In this document: positions 43,515 through 51,689 of the stretch, piece by piece
Numbering within the stretch: the first letter of the stretch is position 1
Layout of the letters: every line of letters starts with the position of its first letter
Source: Gammaproteobacteria bacterium
Lineage (GTDB): Bacteria > Pseudomonadota > Gammaproteobacteria > UWMA-0217
Length of the DNA stretch: 63,452 bases
Reading direction: 5' to 3'
Assembly: GCA_027081275.1 (NCBI GenBank)
Contig: JALWKV010000071.1
Coordinates: 1 to 63,452 of the forward strand
Notes under the pieces: model-generated
The model's database searches: none
Told to the model about the DNA's origin: nothing
What the model saw: only the letters and a program-made list of their open reading frames with translations
Position numbers and translations under genes: made by a program

Positions 43515-44120
43515 TCAGAGCTCGACCCCCTTTTGCGCCTTGATACCGGCGCGGTAGGCATGCTTGATGTCGCGCATCTCGGTCACGGTGTCGGCATGGT
43601 CGATCAACGCCTGGTCGGCGCCGCGGCCGGTGATGATGACATGCTGCATCTCTGGCCGTCCCTCGAGCGCCGCAATCACCTCATCGACCGGGAGATAGCC
43701 GAGCCGGGTGACGATGTTCAGCTCGTCCAGCAGCACCATGTCGATGGTCTCGTCCCGCAGGAACTCCACAGCCAGATCCCAGGCCTTGCGCGCGGTGGCG
43801 ATGTCGCGCGACCTGTCCTGCGTCTCCCAGGTAAAGCCCTCGCCCATGACGTGATACGCCACCTCGTCGGGAAAGCGACGGAAAAAGGCCTCCTCGCCGG
43901 TGGAGAAACTGCCCTTGATGAACTGGACGACGGCCACCTTCATGCCGTGTCCGAGGGCGCGCGCCACCATGCCAAAACCGGAGCTGCTCTTGCCCTTGCC
44001 GTTGCCGGTCAGCACGATGACGATGCCGCGCTCCTCGGTCGCCTGTTCGATGCCCGCATCGACCACGGCCTTCTTCCGCGCCATGCGGCGGCGATGGCGC
44101 GCTTCGCTGTCGTCGGTCAC
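43515..44120 (-). CDS. cobO: Corrinoid adenosyltransferase (CobO/BtuR)
   Basis: The 201-aa ATP:corrinoid adenosyltransferase has P-loop LTGNGKGKSSS, VVQFIKG, and the LLDELNIVTRLGYL and VIITGRGAD segments. It adds the 5'-deoxyadenosyl ligand to cob(I)alamin or precursors, needed both for salvage and synthesis. It overlaps btuM copy 2 by 4 bp, so a B12 importer and the enzyme that would act on the imported corrinoid are translationally coupled. Confidence 0.96.
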   Translation of the reverse strand: MTDDSEARHRRRMARKKAVVDAGIEQATEERGIVIVLTGNGKGKSSSGFGMVARALGHGMKVAVVQFIKGSFSTGEEAFFRRFPDEVAYHVMGEGFTWETQDRSRDIATARKAWDLAVEFLRDETIDMVLLDELNIVTRLGYLPVDEVIAALEGRPEMQHVIITGRGADQALIDHADTVTEMRDIKHAYRAGIKAQKGVEL

Positions 44121-44704
44121 GCCGATTCACCCGAGTGGCCGTAGATGTCGCGCAGCACCGCCACGATTGCGTGCAGCGCGGCAAAGACGACCACATAGAG
44201 CATCGTCGTGCGGAGAAACATCGGGTAATAACGCCACAGGCGAGCGAGATATTCCGCGACCGAGGTCTGCTCGAAGCGGCCCGAAAACCAGTAGAAGGCG
44301 CCGTTGGAAATGAGAAAACAGACGCTGGTCGCAACGACCGCCACCGCCAGCAGTCTGACGATATCGGCCGCCCCGCTGTCCCTGTGCGTGGCGAACCACC
44401 GCCCGCCGAGCCAGAGCGCGCCATAGGCGGGAATGAGAAAGGGGTAGGCCGGCGAAATGCAGTAGCCGCTGCTGCCACCCTTGGTAATGGCGAAGTAGTC
44501 GATCGCCGCCGCCAGGGCGAGAAAGGACAGCAGCCAGAGGCTGCTGCGAAAGTAGAAGCCGACGGCGAGAAATATCGCCCACGACGCATCCGGCAGATGC
44601 AGCATCGAACCGAAATGGTGGTAGCGCGTGGCCACCATCAGCAGCATGAAAAGGCCGGCGAGAAGCCAGCGGTCCCGACGTTTATCCATATCGTCCAGTA
44701 TCAT
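44117..44704 (-). CDS. btuM: BtuM family cobalamin transporter (solitary ECF S-component), copy 2
   Basis: This 195-aa membrane protein is paralogous to the one at 35710. It shares RYHHFGS, HLPDASWAIF, YCISPAYPFLIPAYGALWLGG with the putative cobalt-ligand Cys82, and similar membrane helices. The two are clearly diverged, so duplication was not recent. The ATG at 44704 has GAAGGGA 6-7 nt upstream. It is the first gene of the cobO-cbiB-cobD-cobQ run. Confidence 0.85.
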   Translation of the reverse strand: MILDDMDKRRDRWLLAGLFMLLMVATRYHHFGSMLHLPDASWAIFLAVGFYFRSSLWLLSFLALAAAIDYFAITKGGSSGYCISPAYPFLIPAYGALWLGGRWFATHRDSGAADIVRLLAVAVVATSVCFLISNGAFYWFSGRFEQTSVAEYLARLWRYYPMFLRTTMLYVVVFAALHAIVAVLRDIYGHSGESA

Positions 44705-44957
44705 CGTTCTTCCCTTCTATGAAGTTGTCGCAAGAACCCTCTCCCCGGTCCTCTCCCTCAACGAGGTTGTCGCAAAAAGAGTAGGCCCGATCAAGCCGTA
44801 GCGGATCGGGCAACGGCGCGACCTCGTGGCAACGCTGCTGCCGGTTCCGCTGCGCTTGAACCGGCCAACTACAAAAATGGAGAGGTTATCCGAATAATTA
44901 CCTCTCGAACCCTCTCCTTCGGGAGAGGTTTTTACGGCACACGGAAAAGCCGGTACA
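44705..44957. other. Gap between the lipoprotein gene and btuM, with inverted repeats
   Basis: There is no gene. It contains GAGGTTGTCGC (44752-44762) with a GCGCGACCTC partner near 44806, and GCCGGTTC-N10-GAACCGGC (44840-44865). It also has CCTCTCC-TTCG-GGAGAGG followed by T5 (about 44913-44935), terminator-like on the plus strand only. Similar GAGGTTGTCGCAA hairpins occur near 48550. A promoter for the btuM-cob operon may be here but was not recognised. No second riboswitch is seen. Confidence 0.55.
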
Positions 44958-46187
44958 TCATTCGGCATCGCAGAACGCGATCGTCGTCGGATTCAGCAGC
45001 GTCGAAATCCGTTCCTTGATGACCGAGCCATCTTCTGCCTTGACGAGCTTGATGCCGGGATCGTTCGAATCGGCGATGCTGACCCAGAGCTGACCGGAGC
45101 GGTCGGCGCCGAGGCCGCCGATGCCCTTGCCGGAGATGCCGGCCACCACCTTCGGCTTGCCGTCCGCGTCGACATCGACCTTGCCGGTGGCCGGGTTGAA
45201 GCTGTAGAGCGCATTGTCGGTAAACCCCTTGTAGCCGATGATGTAGCCTTTCGTCGCCGAAGTGATCTCCATGCCGGTGATGAGCCCGAACGGATGGCTG
45301 GTGGCGTCACCGTCGTCGAGCACCAGTTTCGTGGCGTAACCGTTGCGCGGATCGATGCTGACGATTCCGCCGGTGTATTCGGGATCGCGCGGCGGATTCG
45401 AGCGGCTGCTGCCATAGCGTCCCGTCCCCTGCACATAGATCAGGCCGTCGTCGCTGCTGTATTCGATATCGCCCGGATTCTTCACCGGCAGCAGGATGCC
45501 CTTGAGCCCATCCGTCGCGGGATCGGTGTCGATTTCCTCATCGGTTTCCGTGTCGATGACGGCGACATAGGCATCCTGCGGCGCAAAGCTCATGTCGAGC
45601 CGTTGCAGCGTGATATAGGCCTTGCCATCGACGACGACGCCGTTGTCCATGTTCGGCGAACCGTCGACGCTGTAGGCCGACAGGTCGATCTCGCCGATCT
45701 TGAATTCCGCCTCGGTGCTGGCCGACGGGTTGACGATCCACAGCTTCGGGCTGCCGTAACGCAGCAGATAGGCCTTGGTGTCGGAGATGAAGACCAGCCC
45801 GTGCGGATTGCTGTTAGCGGCCTCGACGCCGCTGCTGTCCCGCGTGGAATACTGGTAGAGCTGCGTGTCGGGCTGGGCGATGTCGAAACGGCTGACATTT
45901 TCCCCGGAGTAGCGTTGGATACGGTAAAAGTATTTTCCATTGCAGGCGACAGTGATGTCGGAGACGGTCGGCGCGAGCTGCGTCATGGCGGTGAAAGGTT
46001 CCGTGGTCGAAACAACAGCGTGCGCACCGGAGCTGTAGTCCGGCGCGACGGTGGCGATGACCGCTTTCTGCGCCGCGGGCGCTGCAACGGCGGGCTCGTC
46101 GGTGGCGCCGCCGCGCGTCAGCTGACAACCGGAGATCACGGTCGCGCCAGCCAGCAGCAACAGCGATATTTTCAGTTCGTTTTTCAT
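44958..46187 (-). CDS. Beta-propeller-like lipoprotein coupled to btuB (BtuG-like candidate)
   Basis: The 409-aa product has a lipoprotein signal with lipobox ISGC (Cys21), an Ala-rich linker and then about 330 residues of repeated beta blades. These look like a surface or periplasmic propeller: KAYLLRYGSPKLWIVN, KAYITLQRLD...AYVAVID, GLIYVQGTGRYG...GGIVSIDPRNG, KGYIIGYKGF...LYSFNPATG, GQLWVSIAD. Its start overlaps the btuB stop by 4 bp. In Bacteroides, BtuG is a propeller lipoprotein that binds B12 tightly on top of BtuB. By architecture and coupling this could be an equivalent; sequence homology to BtuG is not established. Confidence 0.75.
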   Translation of the reverse strand: MKNELKISLLLLAGATVISGCQLTRGGATDEPAVAAPAAQKAVIATVAPDYSSGAHAVVSTTEPFTAMTQLAPTVSDITVACNGKYFYRIQRYSGENVSRFDIAQPDTQLYQYSTRDSSGVEAANSNPHGLVFISDTKAYLLRYGSPKLWIVNPSASTEAEFKIGEIDLSAYSVDGSPNMDNGVVVDGKAYITLQRLDMSFAPQDAYVAVIDTETDEEIDTDPATDGLKGILLPVKNPGDIEYSSDDGLIYVQGTGRYGSSRSNPPRDPEYTGGIVSIDPRNGYATKLVLDDGDATSHPFGLITGMEITSATKGYIIGYKGFTDNALYSFNPATGKVDVDADGKPKVVAGISGKGIGGLGADRSGQLWVSIADSNDPGIKLVKAEDGSVIKERISTLLNPTTIAFCDAE

Positions 46188-48184
46188 TGATAGCTTCCTC
46201 CAGGATAGATGACAGAGATGAAATAGCTGCGCCCGGGCTTTGGAAAACCGTTGAAGTCTTCATGGACGTCGTCGCCGATATTGTTCAGCTCGACCGAGAC
46301 GCGGGCGCGTCCGATGGACCAGTCGAAACCAAGGCTGTGAACAGCCTGATCCTCCGCCGGCAGCAGATTGGCGGTGTCGTAGTAGGCGTCGAAACGGCCG
46401 GCGAATTCGTAGCGGAGCCGGCCCCGATAGAATGGATATTCGAGAAAGAGAGCGGTGGAGAGCCGCGCCTGTCCGGGCAGCTGCTTGCCGCGGAAGGCCG
46501 GAAAGCGGTTGCGGTTCTCGGCGTCCTGCCAGGTTGCCTTGAAGTGCAGTCGCAACCGCTCACCCAACGTTGCGGCAAGATCCCACTCGATGCCGCGAAC
46601 GAGGGCGCCGTCGATATTGATCGACTTGCCGATGCCGCGGGCGTTGTAGACGCGACCGATGGCGTCGCTGACATCGCGCCAGAACAGGCCGATGTTCACG
46701 CTCGGCGCAGATACGACGCCATACCGTTTTTGCGCGCGCCAGCTCAGCAGCAGATCGGTATTGATGCCCGTTTCCGGCTTGAGCGCCTCGTTGCCGAGAA
46801 AAAGGCCGCGATCGCCGAACAGTTCGAAGAACGACGGCAGGCGCTGATAGCTGCCGATGTTGGCCGCGACGGAAAATTCATCGGAGAGTTCGTAGCGGAC
46901 GCCGACCTTCGGACTCAGGCGGTCGTGGCGGAAACGGCCATCGACCGCCTCGCTGCCGAAGGCGACGCCGACGACATCGAAACGATCATCGGCGCGGCGA
47001 TAGCGCAGCTCGGGCGCAATCAGCAGACGATCGTCGAGAAAAAAGAGGCTTTCCTGCGCGGCCACGGCCAGCTCATCCCTTCGGGCGCGGCTGTCGGCGT
47101 AGATTTCCAGCAGATCCTCGGCGTGATAGCGCTCGTGGCGATAATCCATCGTCAGGGCGAAACTGCGATGGTCGCCCACGTGCTCCCAATAGGCGCCCGC
47201 GCCCGCAATGTCGGTATGCCAGCGGCTGTGCTGCGCGCCGAGCCCGATCGTGCTCTGGCGGTCGTCGTATTCCTCGGTGTTGCGCGAGGCGTTGATGCTG
47301 TAGCGGGCATTCCATGCGCTGCCGGCGATGGCGGAGACCCGCTGGTTGAGTTGCAGCCGGACGATGCGGGTGTCGAGCGAGGCCGTGTTAAACGCGGAAT
47401 TCTTCCAGTCCGGGATCTGCTGCCGTTTGTCGAAGAGCTGGAGAATGCCGTCCTGACGGCTGCGTCCCTGCTCATGGCCCAGTTTCAGCAGCAGCGACAC
47501 CTGATCGACGCCGCTGTTGTGGCGGTGGTCGTCGAAGTCGTCGGCGGCATTGAATGATGTGCCATTGTCGTTGCGGTAGGGAAAGTCGTTGTCGCTCTGT
47601 CGCCAGCCCAGCGAGGCGAGTCCCTCCCAGGTGCCGCCGCGCCCGTCGGCGAGCAGCGCCGCCTCGCGCCGCGAAAACGATCCGCCGCCCAGCCGCCAGC
47701 GCAGCGACGGCGTCTCCCCCGGCTCGCGCGTGCGCAGATTGATGGCGCCGCCGAGCGAAGCATGCGACAACTGGACCGGCGTGACGCCGCGATAGATATC
47801 CACCGCGCCAACCTGGAGCAGATCGATGTTGGAGAGGTTGACGCCACCGCCGGCGCTGTCGTTGAGCAGCAGGCCGTCGAGGTAGATCATCACCTGCTCG
47901 CTGGAAGCGCCGCGCAACGTCGCGGTCGAGTAGCTGCCGAGACCACCCGATTCGCGCACCTGCAGGCCGGCCTCGCCTGCCAGCAACCGCGGCAGCGTCA
48001 CTCCGGCCCGCGCCAGACGCTCGCCGGAGAGGGTCGTCACCGAGCCGGTGGTCTCCGACAGGACGACATCGCCCACACGGGGCGCCGAAGGCTGCGCTTC
48101 GACGACGATGTCGGCCAACTCATCCGCCGCCAGCGGCGCGGCGGCGAGAAGCGCGGCCACGACCATGATCGGGGCGCGCGCCAT
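46184..48184 (-). CDS. btuB: TonB-dependent vitamin B12 receptor BtuB
   Basis: The 666-aa outer-membrane receptor has a signal peptide (MARAPIMVVAALLAAAPLAA), a TonB box DIVVEA, a plug domain (TTLSGERLARAG, LLAGEAGLQVRESGG, STATLRGASSEQVMIYLDGL) and a 22-strand barrel ending FISVIYPGGSYQ. B12 specificity rests on the upstream cobalamin riboswitch and the cob genes downstream. The ATG at 48184 is chosen for the signal peptide; the frame is open to 48283. The lipoprotein gene is coupled to it. Confidence 0.93.
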   Translation of the reverse strand: MARAPIMVVAALLAAAPLAADELADIVVEAQPSAPRVGDVVLSETTGSVTTLSGERLARAGVTLPRLLAGEAGLQVRESGGLGSYSTATLRGASSEQVMIYLDGLLLNDSAGGGVNLSNIDLLQVGAVDIYRGVTPVQLSHASLGGAINLRTREPGETPSLRWRLGGGSFSRREAALLADGRGGTWEGLASLGWRQSDNDFPYRNDNGTSFNAADDFDDHRHNSGVDQVSLLLKLGHEQGRSRQDGILQLFDKRQQIPDWKNSAFNTASLDTRIVRLQLNQRVSAIAGSAWNARYSINASRNTEEYDDRQSTIGLGAQHSRWHTDIAGAGAYWEHVGDHRSFALTMDYRHERYHAEDLLEIYADSRARRDELAVAAQESLFFLDDRLLIAPELRYRRADDRFDVVGVAFGSEAVDGRFRHDRLSPKVGVRYELSDEFSVAANIGSYQRLPSFFELFGDRGLFLGNEALKPETGINTDLLLSWRAQKRYGVVSAPSVNIGLFWRDVSDAIGRVYNARGIGKSINIDGALVRGIEWDLAATLGERLRLHFKATWQDAENRNRFPAFRGKQLPGQARLSTALFLEYPFYRGRLRYEFAGRFDAYYDTANLLPAEDQAVHSLGFDWSIGRARVSVELNNIGDDVHEDFNGFPKPGRSYFISVIYPGGSYQ

Positions 48185-48317
48185 CAGCCGCGAACCGGCG
48201 CGGGACAGGCAGGGAGACGGGACGCGGTCGAGGCGACGCCCGAGAAAGAGATGTATGTCTGCAACATGACCCGATACCCGCATGCCACCCGCATGCGATC
48301 CAGCGGAGCTTCGCTTC

Positions 48318-48488
48318 AGGCCGGTATCCGGGCTCGCAAGTCGAGCGACGAACGTCGCTGCGCCCCATGCGCCTTCCCGTGTCGATCACAGTGGCATGCT
48401 GCATGGGGTTCACTTGCTTACCGTTGCGGGGGCAGCGCCGGACTCTCACCGGACTTCCCGTTTAACACCGCGAAGGCGCACCTGAGCG
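48318..48488 (-). promoter_or_regulatory. Cobalamin riboswitch (class II) upstream of btuB
   Basis: Read on the minus strand, the conserved core is present in order: GGTGCGCC, GGGAAGTCCGGTGAGAGTCCGGC, GCTGCCCCCGCAACGGTAA, the B12 box GCCACTG and GGGAAGGCGC, and a closing AGCCCGGATACCGGCC. Binding of adenosylcobalamin would reduce expression of btuB and the coupled lipoprotein. About 130 nt separate it from the btuB ATG. There is no clear intrinsic terminator after it, so control of translation initiation is likely. Confidence 0.95.
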
Positions 48489-48646
48489 TCGAGCCCACCG
48501 TGACGGTGGAATGAAGGGTCGGAATCTAGCGACAAACGGTCGTCAAGTCAAAGAGGTTGTCGCAAAGGCGGTAGCTTCGCGGCAACCTCGCGCAGCACAA
48601 GGATGTGCTGCCAGAAACAACGACAATAAGTCGTCGCTCCTGCGAG

Positions 48647-48674
48647 AAAAGGAAAAATCGCGCTTTTTCCTTTT
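48647..48674. terminator. A/T-rich perfect hairpin, possible bidirectional terminator
   Basis: AAAAGGAAAAA-TCGCGC-TTTTTCCTTTT is an 11-bp perfect stem whose arms end in A4/T4, so either strand reads GGAAAAA-loop-TTTTTCC-TTTT. It lies in an otherwise gene-free stretch (48489-48888). That stretch also holds GAGGTTGTCGC...GCGGCAACCTC (about 48551-48589), a hairpin shared in part with 44752. Confidence 0.55.
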
Positions 48675-48888
48675 CGTGTGTCGCAAAGTCCTGGATGCAC
48701 TTTTGTAACGCCCGCTTAAAACGGAGGATGGCCTACATGATAATGGGCGCTGCGGCACATAACGATCGTCGCGGGATGAAACCGTGCCACGCCACAACAA
48801 ATGTTTACACTCTGCACCACGACTTTGCCGTGCAGATCCGGACAATGGCCATCACGGACAGGAAATCATGCTGACAAGGAGACCCGTC

Positions 48889-48975
48889 ATGAGCATTACA
48901 GACATCATCGTCATCTGGGTCGTCGTGAGTTTCGCCGGCGCGCTCGCGCTGTACGGTCATCTGCGGGGCTGGTAA
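48889..48975 (+). CDS. 28-aa single-helix membrane microprotein
   Basis: ATG at 48889 with AAGGAG 7 nt upstream. The product starts MSITDIIVIWVVVSFAGALA and continues LYGHLRGW. It is one hydrophobic helix of about 20 residues with an acidic N-terminus and basic C-terminus, suggesting N-out topology. The frame is open upstream (ATG at 48868 would add 7 aa), but the ribosome site favours 48889. It has no recognised family. It lies between the btuB riboswitch and MITE copy C. Small regulatory membrane proteins of this size modulate larger membrane complexes. Confidence 0.55.
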   Translation: MSITDIIVIWVVVSFAGALALYGHLRGW

Positions 48976-49012
48976 CGGGACTGCACATAGCTACCCAGCT
49001 CGCTTTGCGCCC

Positions 49013-49176
49013 CGCAACAGCTCAGACTGCCCCTGAAGTCAGCCATTTCAAGGCAGAATCGCACCGCCATCCATGGCTCCTTGCGAAATACACTCCATCA
49101 ATGGGAGTTTACAAGGGCAAATGACCATTTTCGAACGCAGAAATGGCGGATTTCAGGGGTGAGCTGAGCCGTTGCT
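49013..49176. repeat. MITE-like element, copy C
   Basis: About 164 bp, shorter by an internal deletion in the CCATCAATGGGAG region. The left end is CGCAACAGCTCAG...CCCCTGAAGTC and the right end GGATTTCAGGGG...GAGCCGTTGCT. The core CGCACCGCCATCCATGGCTC and TTTTCGAACGCAGAAATGG is identical to copy A. The right end coincides with the fxsA stop codon. Confidence 0.82.
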
Positions 49177-49693
49177 AGTCCCGGTCCCGGACCTTGTATT
49201 CCCCTTCTATCGTGCGGCCGCCGGGGGCCTGCCCGTCGCGATCGCGCGGCGCGTCAGGTTCCCGGCCCCAGTCGCTGCCGCGTCCCGACATCACCGAAAA
49301 ACCGCCGATTCTCACCCGCTTCAGCAGCCAGCGAATCACCGCCTGCCGGGTGACCGGAATGAGGCAGAGAAAGCCGATGGCGTCGGTCACGAACCCCGGC
49401 GTCAGCAACAGCGCGCCGCCGAAGACCAGCGCCAGTCCCTCGATCATCTCCTGCGCCGGCAGCCGGCCGCTGGCGACGCTCTGCTGATACCGCTGCAGCG
49501 TGGCAAGCCCCTGCTGTCGCAGCATCGCGGTGCCCAGAACGGCGGTGGCGATGACGATCAGGATCGTCGGGATCACGCCAATGATGCTGCCGACCTTGAT
49601 CAGAAAATAGATCTCGACGATGGGAACAATGATGAAGAGGACGAGAAGGGGCACGGGAGACTCGGGAACCGGTAGCGACTGTACTTCGAGCAT
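49175..49693 (-). CDS. fxsA: FxsA family membrane protein
   Basis: The 172-aa protein has the FxsA core: LLVLFIIVPIVEIYFLIKVG, TILIVIATAVLGTAMLRQQG, then GALLLTPGFVTDAIGFLCLIP, with hydrophilic C-terminus. E. coli FxsA influences exclusion of phage T7 by F plasmids; its molecular role is unclear. The ATG at 49693 is used (TTG at 49720 possible). The TAG stop lies at the terminal base pairs of MITE copy C, so the insertion may have set the present C-terminus. Confidence 0.9.
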   Translation of the reverse strand: MLEVQSLPVPESPVPLLVLFIIVPIVEIYFLIKVGSIIGVIPTILIVIATAVLGTAMLRQQGLATLQRYQQSVASGRLPAQEMIEGLALVFGGALLLTPGFVTDAIGFLCLIPVTRQAVIRWLLKRVRIGGFSVMSGRGSDWGREPDAPRDRDGQAPGGRTIEGEYKVRDRD

Positions 49694-49811
49694 GGCGCCA
49701 TCCGCATCATTTTTCAACACGCCGGCCGTTCCGGGTCACTCCGGAAAAAGTCGCTTGATCGGTGCAACTCGCTGATCCACTATTCACTCAGGTCCGCAAA
49801 GTCACTGCAAG

Positions 49812-50360
49812 ATGAAACACCTCCCAGCACCCTTTCGCAGCCCTGCCCTTCTGCTGCTGGCGATACTGCCCGTCGCCTTTTCCGCCGCGCAGGCCGCCGG
49901 TCGCGATCCGGCGACCCACTTCTTCGACGAGTCGTTCGGCAACCTGCAGGAGGAGTTGGAGACCGCCCGCGAGGAGGGCAAGAAGGGGCTGATGATCTTC
50001 TTCGAGATGGACGACTGCCCCTTCTGCCACCGCATGAAGCGCGAGGTGCTGAACCGGCCCGATGTGCAGGACTACTACCGCAAGCACTTCCGCAACCTCA
50101 GCATCGATATCGAAGGCGATGTCGAGCTGGTGAACTTCAGCGGCGAGCAGACCACGGAGAAGGATTTCGCCACCCGGGAACATCGCGTCCGCGCCACCCC
50201 GGTCATCGTCTTCTTCGATCTCGACGGCAAGCGTGTCGCCCGCTTCATCGGCGCCCCCCGAGACGCCAGGGAATTTCTGCTGCTCGGTCGTTACGTCGCC
50301 GAGGGTCACTATCGTGACGGCAGTTTCACACGCTTCAAGCGCGCCCAGCGCAAGCGCTGA
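49812..50360 (+). CDS. Secreted thioredoxin-fold protein (SoxW/DUF255-like)
   Basis: The 182-aa protein has a signal peptide (residues 1-29, AAQAAG) and a thioredoxin-related domain with CPFC (Cys69, Cys72) in MIFFEMDDCPFCHRMK and the cis-Pro segment RATPVIVFFD. The layout is like SoxW and related periplasmic thioredoxins that keep partner cysteines reduced. The TolC-type gene starts 6 bp after its stop, so it may be co-transcribed with the export pair. Confidence 0.88.
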   Translation: MKHLPAPFRSPALLLLAILPVAFSAAQAAGRDPATHFFDESFGNLQEELETAREEGKKGLMIFFEMDDCPFCHRMKREVLNRPDVQDYYRKHFRNLSIDIEGDVELVNFSGEQTTEKDFATREHRVRATPVIVFFDLDGKRVARFIGAPRDAREFLLLGRYVAEGHYRDGSFTRFKRAQRKR

Positions 50361-50366
50361 CCAGCC

Positions 50367-51689
50367 TTGATCCGGCTTCTCCTGCCAGCCCTGCTCCTGC
50401 TTGCGCCATTGCACGGCCTTGCGGCCGAGCCGGAGCCGCTGCCCGAGCCGCTGACGCTCGATGCGGCGCTCGCCGCCATCGACGACCGGCACCCCCTGAT
50501 CGGCGCCGCCAGCGCCGGCGCCGATGCGCTGCGGGCGGCGCTGGAGAAAGCGCGAGCGGACGACGACGCCAGCATCGATCTGGCGCTGGAACTGCACCGC
50601 ATCGAACCCCTCGACGACTCACCCTATGACGGACGGGACGATTCCCGGGCCTCCGTGACGCTGTACAAGCGGCTCTACGACTTCGGCCGGACCCGCCATC
50701 GCATCGAGGCCGCGTCCAAGGCCGCCTCGGCCGGGGAAAGCATCACGGCGCTGGCCCGGCTGCGGCTGCGCCAGCAGGTGTTGCGCGACTACTTCGACGT
50801 GCTGCTGGCCGATCTGGCCGCCGCGACAGCCAACGAGGCCATGTCGGTCGCCTACGTCCGGCTCGACCGCGCCCGCGATCAGCATAAGCTGGGCCGCATC
50901 TCCGAAGTCGAGCTGCTGGAGCTGGAAGACCGCTACCAGAAAAACTTTCTCGCGCGCCAGCGGGCCGAGGTCGCGCAACGCCAGACGCGCGAACGGCTCG
51001 CGCTGACGCTGAACCACCCCGGCCAGCCGCCGGCGACACTGGAACCGCCTGAGCTTCCCGGCCTCGACAAGCCATTGCCGGACTACGACGCACTGCTGGC
51101 CACAACGCTGCACAGCAGCCCGGAGCTTCGGGCGATCGACGCGCGGCTTCGCGCCATCGACGAACGCCGCAAGGCGATCCGCGCCCAGCGCCGCCCCGAA
51201 CTCTATCTGCAACTGGAAGCGCAGGAGTATCGTCAGGACTTCGGCAGCCGCACGCCGTTCCGCGGCACGCTCGGCCTCGAGGTACCGCTCTATCAGGGCG
51301 GCCGGGTCGATGCCGGGCTCGGCGCGCTGGAGGCCGAGCGGCAGCAGCGCCGCGCCGAGCGCGTCGAGACCGAATATCGCATCCGTGAAACGCTGCTGCA
51401 GACGCTGCAACAGATCGAGACACTGCGCCTGCAGATGAAGCAGGCGGCGGTGCGGGAGGATTACCGCGAACTCTATCTCGACCGCAGTCGCGCCCAATAC
51501 GAGCTCGAGATTCGCACCGATCTCGGCGACGCCATGGTCGAGCAGAGCACGGCGCGCCGTTTCGCGGAGCAGACCCGCTTCGATCTGGCGCTGGCGCTGG
51601 AGCAACTGGTCGTGCTGACCGGCGATCCGGCCTGGAGCGCCCTCACCCCATCGGGCAATGAGACCTCACCCAGCGAGACCACGCCATGA
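50367..51689 (+). CDS. TolC family outer membrane protein
   Basis: The 440-aa product of a TTG start has a signal peptide (LLPALLLLAPLHGLAA) and the TolC/OEP pattern: two repeats of long helices with strand-turn segments (LTLDAALAAIDDRHPLI; LYKRLYDFGRTRHRIEAA; GTLGLEVPLYQGGRVDAGL). It would form a trimeric outer-membrane channel. Its last 4 bp overlap the adaptor gene. No inner-membrane pump gene is adjacent. Confidence 0.88.
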   Translation: MIRLLLPALLLLAPLHGLAAEPEPLPEPLTLDAALAAIDDRHPLIGAASAGADALRAALEKARADDDASIDLALELHRIEPLDDSPYDGRDDSRASVTLYKRLYDFGRTRHRIEAASKAASAGESITALARLRLRQQVLRDYFDVLLADLAAATANEAMSVAYVRLDRARDQHKLGRISEVELLELEDRYQKNFLARQRAEVAQRQTRERLALTLNHPGQPPATLEPPELPGLDKPLPDYDALLATTLHSSPELRAIDARLRAIDERRKAIRAQRRPELYLQLEAQEYRQDFGSRTPFRGTLGLEVPLYQGGRVDAGLGALEAERQQRRAERVETEYRIRETLLQTLQQIETLRLQMKQAAVREDYRELYLDRSRAQYELEIRTDLGDAMVEQSTARRFAEQTRFDLALALEQLVVLTGDPAWSALTPSGNETSPSETTP

